A DNA stretch of 5,506 nucleotides from Candidatus Arcticimaribacter sp. (GTDB taxonomy: Bacteria; Bacteroidota; Bacteroidia; Flavobacteriales; Flavobacteriaceae). The stretch's first letter is position 1, and every line of letters starts with the position of its first letter. Below are positions 1 through 5,506 of the stretch, piece after piece. The translations under genes and the position numbers were made by a program. The DNA lies in assembly GCA_011526335.1 (NCBI GenBank), contig WTJB01000088.1:1-5506 (forward strand). Reading direction: 5' to 3'. The notes under the pieces were generated by a model. That model worked only from the letters and a program-made list of their open reading frames with translations, had not been told where the DNA came from and searched no databases.

Positions 1-16
1 ATTAAATAGGATAAGC

Positions 17-817
17 ATGAAACATTATTTTTTACTCTTCCTCCTTGCCGGTGGATTTATAAAATCACAACAGCAAGGCATACCCAAGGGGATGCTGGCG
101 CCAAATCAGCATCATGAGGGAAAAGCCTGGCTCAACTTTTTAGGACAAGCCAATGCATTATTTGACCATAATGTAGTATTGGCTACTTTTGAAGCAGGAG
201 CAAAGTTAAACTGGCACAGCCACAAAGAAGGACAGCAGCTTATCGTTTTAAGCGGGCTTGGACATTACCAAGAGAAGGGAAAGCCTATCCAGCCGATGCA
301 AGCCGGGGATATAATAAATTGCTCCCCCAATACCCTGCATTGGCATTCTTCTACAGCCAACGCTTCGGTGAGTTACTTAGCCCTATACTCTCCCTCTCCC
401 ACACAATGGGACCGGCCTTTAACGGCGGATGAATATTCCGCCTCCTTGTTAAGATCATTGTTTGATGAATTTGCCGCCTTGGCCGATAAAAAAGACGTAA
501 AAGCTCAAATGGAATTATTTGCCTCGAATGCGGTGGTAGAAAGCTATCGCAATGGACAACGAAATTCGGTCTTAACTGGGCAGGAGGAAATTGAAACTGC
601 CTTTTCAAGCTTTTTAAATCAATTTGAAACGGTTGAACATAAAAACGGAGAACACCGGGTGGAAATTAATGGGAATACTGCAACAGGTTATGGATCATGC
701 AAAGTTACTCTTATCAATAGCGAAACACAATTGGAGTGGAATGTAAACTATACCGACACTTACATTTTTGATGGAGATCAATGGTTAATCGAAAAAAGAA
801 TCTCGAATTTTGAATGA
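17..817 (+). CDS. Exported cupin / SnoaL-like (NTF2 fold) fusion protein
   Basis: The 266-residue product has two domains. Residues 1-17 look like a signal peptide (hydrophobic LLFLLAGGF core, probable cut before Gln18), so it probably acts in the periplasm or outside the cell. Residues about 30-140 form a cupin barrel: the first motif gives His67, His69 and Gln73 (HSHKEGQ) and the second gives His108 (SPNTLHWH). This His-x-His-x3-Gln plus His set is the metal site of small cupins such as the manganese-dependent hydroxynitrile lyases and carboxymuconolactone decarboxylase-like cupins; the trailing WDRPLTADEY segment also fits that group. Residues about 142-266 read as a SnoaL-like/NTF2 domain (LFDEFAALADKKDVKAQMELF near its start, DTYIFDGDQWLIEKR near its end). 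Substrate is unknown; the lyase name describes the family, not a proven activity. The start is the ATG at 17, with AGGA at 8-11 as a plausible ribosome site. Domain calls are firm, function is not. Confidence 0.85.
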   Translation: MKHYFLLFLLAGGFIKSQQQGIPKGMLAPNQHHEGKAWLNFLGQANALFDHNVVLATFEAGAKLNWHSHKEGQQLIVLSGLGHYQEKGKPIQPMQAGDIINCSPNTLHWHSSTANASVSYLALYSPSPTQWDRPLTADEYSASLLRSLFDEFAALADKKDVKAQMELFASNAVVESYRNGQRNSVLTGQEEIETAFSSFLNQFETVEHKNGEHRVEINGNTATGYGSCKVTLINSETQLEWNVNYTDTYIFDGDQWLIEKRISNFE

Positions 818-968
818 TTTGAGTAAATACTTTAAATAAAAACAAATCAGTATTTCCATTACAATCCTTTATTTTGGTATAAACAGCAAGATCGCCTAAG
901 GATAATTTTTACTTAAATAACACCAGGATAAAGAAAAGAAATCTCACTATATTAAGAGAAATTTTTTT

Positions 969-1874
969 ATGCGCAACTTAAGACCTTTCCTTTACCTCTT
1001 TCTCTCTTTAAGTTTTTTGTCTGGAGAATTGAGAGCGCAAAACTCCGAACCCAACGAAAAAGTTAAAAAAGAACAAAAAAGCAAAAAACGTAAACGTAAA
1101 GTTCGCCTTCCAAAAATTGATTTAAGTCATTGGAAAGTAACCCTTCCGATAACCAACGAGAAAGGAAAGCCTTACGAAATTGAACCGCCTGAGATTTTAA
1201 ATTATCATGAAAATGAAATCGCAAAACCCTATATGTATTTAGACGATAGAAAAGGAGCAATTGTTTTTCATGCCATGCCTACAAATTCTACAACGGCAAA
1301 TACAAAATTTAGTAGAAGCGAGCTTAGAGAACAAATGGTGCCTGGGGATAATAATGTGAATTGGAAGTTTGAAGACGGTGCGTATATGAAAGGAAGAATA
1401 GCTATGGAAGCCAGTTCTAAAGATGATAATGGGAAATATCACAGAACAATAATCATGCAAATACACGGGAGGTTGACCAATGCTCAGCGCGATCTAATAG
1501 GGCAAAAAGACAACAATGCTCCGCCTATTTTAAAGATATATTGGGACAATGGCAAAATACGTATCAAAACAAAACTGCTTAAAAATCTAAAGGCTACCGA
1601 TGAAGAAATTCTTCATGAAGATGCGTGGGCCAATGACGAAGGCTATAATTTTGAACAGCGGGTAGATTTTAATGCTTTTACATTAGAAGTCAAGATCAAA
1701 AAAGGGAAGATGACCATTATTTTGAATGGTACAGATTATAAAGTATATGAAGGTATTCATATGGAAAAATGGGGCATCTTTGAAAATTATTTTAAAGCAG
1801 GGAATTACTTTCAATCCAGAGACGAGGGTTCTTTTTCTAAAGTCCGTTTCTACGCTCTAGAGGTTAAACACTAG
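969..1874 (+). CDS. Secreted alginate lyase, polysaccharide lyase family 7
   Basis: This 301-residue enzyme should cleave alginate by beta-elimination, giving unsaturated oligosaccharides. All three PL7 signatures are present: RSELRE at 116-121, QIH at 164-166 and YFKAGNYFQ at 274-282. By comparison with characterised PL7 enzymes, Arg116, Gln164, His166 and Tyr280 line the catalytic site. Ile in QIH, rather than Val, is usually linked to activity on guluronate-containing blocks, so poly-G or mixed preference is a reasonable guess. Residues 1-23 are a signal peptide with likely cleavage before Gln24; there is no lipobox cysteine, no carbohydrate-binding module and no type IX secretion C-terminal domain, so it is a soluble periplasmic or secreted single-domain enzyme. 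Residues 31-46 are strongly basic (11 Lys/Arg of 16), which is odd. The start at 969 is the only one giving a complete signal peptide. No SusC/SusD genes adjoin it, and 151 bases separate it from the cupin gene. Confidence 0.93.
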   Translation: MRNLRPFLYLFLSLSFLSGELRAQNSEPNEKVKKEQKSKKRKRKVRLPKIDLSHWKVTLPITNEKGKPYEIEPPEILNYHENEIAKPYMYLDDRKGAIVFHAMPTNSTTANTKFSRSELREQMVPGDNNVNWKFEDGAYMKGRIAMEASSKDDNGKYHRTIIMQIHGRLTNAQRDLIGQKDNNAPPILKIYWDNGKIRIKTKLLKNLKATDEEILHEDAWANDEGYNFEQRVDFNAFTLEVKIKKGKMTIILNGTDYKVYEGIHMEKWGIFENYFKAGNYFQSRDEGSFSKVRFYALEVKH

Positions 1875-1960
1875 AATCTATGGCTTAATGCTACTTTTAT
1901 ATTTTTAGCATCATCGGTAAGATCATCAGAGAAACTTATCCTACGAGGACATTCAAGAAT

Positions 1961-1980
1961 AAATGCGCCAGAGCGCTTTT
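1961..1980 (+). terminator. Weak candidate terminator downstream of the alginate lyase gene
   Basis: GCGC at 1965-1968 pairs with GCGC at 1973-1976 around the loop CAGA. AAA at 1961-1963 can pair with TTT at 1978-1980 across a T-T mismatch, and the hairpin ends in four T. It lies about 90 bases past the lyase stop codon. The stem is short and the T tract is poor, so this may be chance or a weak terminator. The surrounding 1875-2088 intergenic stretch holds no other clear terminator. Confidence 0.3.
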
Positions 1981-2011
1981 GTGAATATGGCAAAATAAAG
2001 TCCATTTATTG

Positions 2012-2029
2012 TTGGATAGTAATTTTTTA

Positions 2030-2042
<13 letters not shown>
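2012..2042 (+). promoter_or_regulatory. Possible Bacteroidota-type katG promoter
   Basis: TTG at 2012-2014 and TAAATTG at 2036-2042 are separated by 21 bases. This loosely resembles the Bacteroidota promoter pattern (TTG near -33, TAnnTTTG near -7), with one base missing from the -7 element. It would place transcription start near 2049, inside the inverted repeat before katG. AT-rich sequence gives such matches easily, so this is only a suggestion. Confidence 0.2.
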
Positions 2043-4212
<2,170 letters not shown>

Positions 4213-4217
4213 CACAG

Positions 4218-4251
4218 TAAGGAAGTCCTTTCGACTTCCTTATTATTTTTT
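4218..4251 (+). terminator. Strong intrinsic terminator after katG
   Basis: A perfect ten-base stem, TAAGGAAGTC at 4218-4227 with GACTTCCTTA at 4233-4242, closes the loop CTTTC, followed by a T-rich tail including six T at 4246-4251. It begins six bases after the katG stop codon and ends four bases before the ATG of the next gene. It should end most katG transcripts. Any readthrough would express the downstream gene with this hairpin over its ribosome-loading region. Confidence 0.88.
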
Positions 4252-4255
4252 AATT

Positions 4256-4750
4256 ATGATTTGTATTTGTGCGGCATTACCCGAAACGGCTTTTGGTGGA
4301 CTGCTTTTAAAGCGACAGGCAGAGTGTAATCTCAAAGCTTTTATCTATGAGAAAACACATGTTCAACCTTTTGTTTTCAATGCACAAACTGGGGTTTTTA
4401 TTTTTCTGCCTGAAATTTTTTGTGAGGAAGCCTTACTGAAAAGTATTGAAACCTACCTTACAGCAGCGGTAGGGCATTTTGTCTTTAAAACACATACTAG
4501 AGGTTATTGTTTTTTTACAAAGACATGCCAAGAGATTTTGACACATTCAGAATATTCCAGTTTGGTTTGGAAGAATTTCATCAGTAGTTTTTTAATCCAG
4601 CTTAAACCCTTTAAAGGTGAGGTTGCCCCTATTCATGCCTTATTTAAAGATTTTGTGCAAATCATTAAACGTTATGGTACCCAAGAGCAAATGCGGTATT
4701 TTAAGAAGAAAATGGATAGCCTAAGGGCTAGGGTAGAATTGGATATATAA
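4256..4750 (+). CDS. Hypothetical protein, 164 residues, family not recognised
   Basis: I do not recognise a family. The protein starts MICICAALPE, has no convincing signal peptide and no long membrane helix, so it is probably cytoplasmic. Residues about 26-90 look like mixed beta strands and helix (AFIYEKTHVQPFVFNAQTG, VFIFLPEIF, HFVFKTH, GYCFF). Residues about 97-160 look helical, ending in the basic stretch MRYFKKKMDSLRARVELDI. Six cysteines occur (3, 5, 24, 56, 85, 91), including a CxC at the N-terminus, but no known metal-binding spacing. The ATG at 4256 is the only good start, as the other Met codons are 146 and 153. It lies 43 bases after katG but directly behind that gene's terminator, so it is expressed by readthrough, or from a promoter within or near the 3' end of katG. 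A clean reading frame and its own downstream terminator support a real gene. Confidence 0.7.
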   Translation: MICICAALPETAFGGLLLKRQAECNLKAFIYEKTHVQPFVFNAQTGVFIFLPEIFCEEALLKSIETYLTAAVGHFVFKTHTRGYCFFTKTCQEILTHSEYSSLVWKNFISSFLIQLKPFKGEVAPIHALFKDFVQIIKRYGTQEQMRYFKKKMDSLRARVELDI

Positions 4751-4775
4751 CGACTAAGCAACAAAATATTTCCAT

Positions 4776-4807
4776 AAAAAAAGGATCACAGTTGTGATCC
4801 TTTTTTT
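4776..4807. terminator. Bidirectional intrinsic terminator between convergent genes
   Basis: The perfect 14-base inverted repeat consists of seven A plus GGATCAC (4776-4789) and GTGATCC plus seven T (4794-4807) around the loop AGTT. Read from either strand it gives a GC-containing stem followed by a T run, so it can end transcription both of the unknown gene on the plus strand (stop at 4750) and of the barrel protein gene on the minus strand (stop at 4827). Confidence 0.92.
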
Positions 4808-4826
4808 TATAAAGTAAGTAGGGGAT

Positions 4827-5506
4827 TTAGAAAGAAATTCCGAACCCAAAATTACCAATTAGGATTCCACCGTCTCCTACACCTGGTATGGCAGGGAAAT
4901 CCTCTGTTTGTGTAGATTGTTCGGTGATTTGTTGTCCATTTAAAGTATAGGTAAATGTACCGTCTACATCAAATCCTGTCGGGACATCAGCGATACCGTA
5001 ACCCAATTCTAGACGAAAATAAATACGTCCACCTGTTTTTACCCCAATCTTTAGGTTGGTGGATTTCAAGCTATTTGTAATTTCTCCTCTAAAAGTACCG
5101 GTATTACCATCTTCTGTTTCTTGCGATTCAAAGGCAATATCCGTTTCTAGATTTCCGAAACCAATACCTGCATAGACCCCTTTTCCTTTGTTGCCAAAAT
5201 ATATATTGGCCCCAAACTCATTGTAAGATAAAGAAACTTCACTTTCGTCTGGGTTTACGGTAAATCCGCTATAATCGAAATAGGGGGCAATACGATTATC
5301 CAATAGTGGAGTTACACCTTCTACGGATACACCCGCAATATTTGGGATACCGACTTTTACACCCAAAGAAACTCGCTTGACTTTGCTGTCTAAGGTGTCA
5401 ACTACTTCTGGGTCAAAACTTTCTTCTTGTGCGGCTACTTGAAAAGAAGAAACAATCAATAATAAAGTAAATACAAATTTTAAAGATAAGGGTAAATCTA
5501 TAAACT
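4827..5506 (-). CDS. Outer-membrane beta-barrel-like protein, 5' end cut by the window edge
   Basis: The frame stays open from the stop at 4827-4829 to the right edge, giving 225 visible residues. A start at the internal TTG (5457-5459) would cut the signal peptide: in-frame sequence upstream reads LSLKFVFTLLLIVSSF and continues into QVAAQEE, a classic signal peptide with cleavage before Gln or Glu. The true ATG therefore lies just beyond base 5506. The mature part is rich in Gly and in alternating polar/non-polar strands (VSLGVKVGIPNIAGVSVEGV, GVYAGIGFGNL, RIYFRLELGYGIADV) and ends in NFGFGISF with a C-terminal Phe, as in outer-membrane barrels inserted by the BAM machinery. Size suggests a small barrel of about eight strands. 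Its role is unknown; it could be a structural or porin-like protein. It is convergent with the unknown gene and shares its terminator. Confidence 0.8.
   Translation of the reverse strand, partial: FIDLPLSLKFVFTLLLIVSSFQVAAQEESFDPEVVDTLDSKVKRVSLGVKVGIPNIAGVSVEGVTPLLDNRIAPYFDYSGFTVNPDESEVSLSYNEFGANIYFGNKGKGVYAGIGFGNLETDIAFESQETEDGNTGTFRGEITNSLKSTNLKIGVKTGGRIYFRLELGYGIADVPTGFDVDGTFTYTLNGQQITEQSTQTEDFPAIPGVGDGGILIGNFGFGISF

Noticed and set aside
825..855. Inverted repeat AAATACT/AGTATTT after the cupin gene, a possible terminator
   Set aside because: The stem is seven AT-rich pairs around a 17-base loop with no following T run, too weak to call a terminator.
873..910. Possible promoter for the alginate lyase gene (TTTG at 873-876, TAATTTTT at 903-910)
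   Set aside because: The spacing of 26 bases is too long for the Bacteroidota -33/-7 pattern, and the -7 element lacks its final G.
1888..1911. ATGCTA/TAGCAT hairpin just after the alginate lyase gene
   Set aside because: Six pairs with a 12-base loop and no T tract after it; expected by chance in AT-rich DNA.

Overview
The window looks like chromosome of a marine or alga-associated Bacteroidota bacterium, most likely a flavobacterium. The clues are AT-rich, mostly Shine-Dalgarno-poor leaders, signal peptides cleaved just before Gln or Glu, a PL7 alginate lyase, a Bacteroidota-style outer-membrane barrel protein, and KatG and cupin sequences of the types common in that group. This assignment is inference from protein style, not from a marker gene.

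Layout, left to right. (1) 17-817 (+): an exported cupin fused to a C-terminal SnoaL/NTF2-like domain; the cupin half keeps the His-His-Gln-His metal site of the manganese cupin hydroxynitrile lyase-like group. (2) 969-1874 (+): an exported single-domain PL7 alginate lyase with all three family motifs and an unusual polybasic segment after the signal peptide. (3) 1875-2088: a 214-base intergenic stretch with a weak hairpin and an AT-rich nested inverted repeat directly upstream of katG, a candidate operator or leader structure. (4) 2089-4212 (+): a full-length catalase-peroxidase, KatG, with all catalytic and cross-link residues. (5) 4218-4251: a strong intrinsic terminator ending only four bases before the next start codon. 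(6) 4256-4750 (+): a 164-residue protein that I do not recognise. (7) 4776-4807: a strong bidirectional terminator serving two convergent genes. (8) 4827 to the right edge (-): an exported outer-membrane beta-barrel-like protein whose true start lies just outside the window.

How they may work together: the plausible shared theme is life on brown algae. The lyase cuts alginate, KatG removes the hydrogen peroxide released in algal oxidative bursts, and the cupin fusion may act on a small molecule in the envelope. There is no SusC/SusD pair, transporter or regulator here, so this is not a recognisable polysaccharide utilisation locus, and the terminators suggest mostly separate transcription units. 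I do not see a clear novel multi-gene system. The best leads are the unknown protein placed against the katG terminator, the inverted repeat before katG, the altered loop in KatG, and the cupin-SnoaL fusion.
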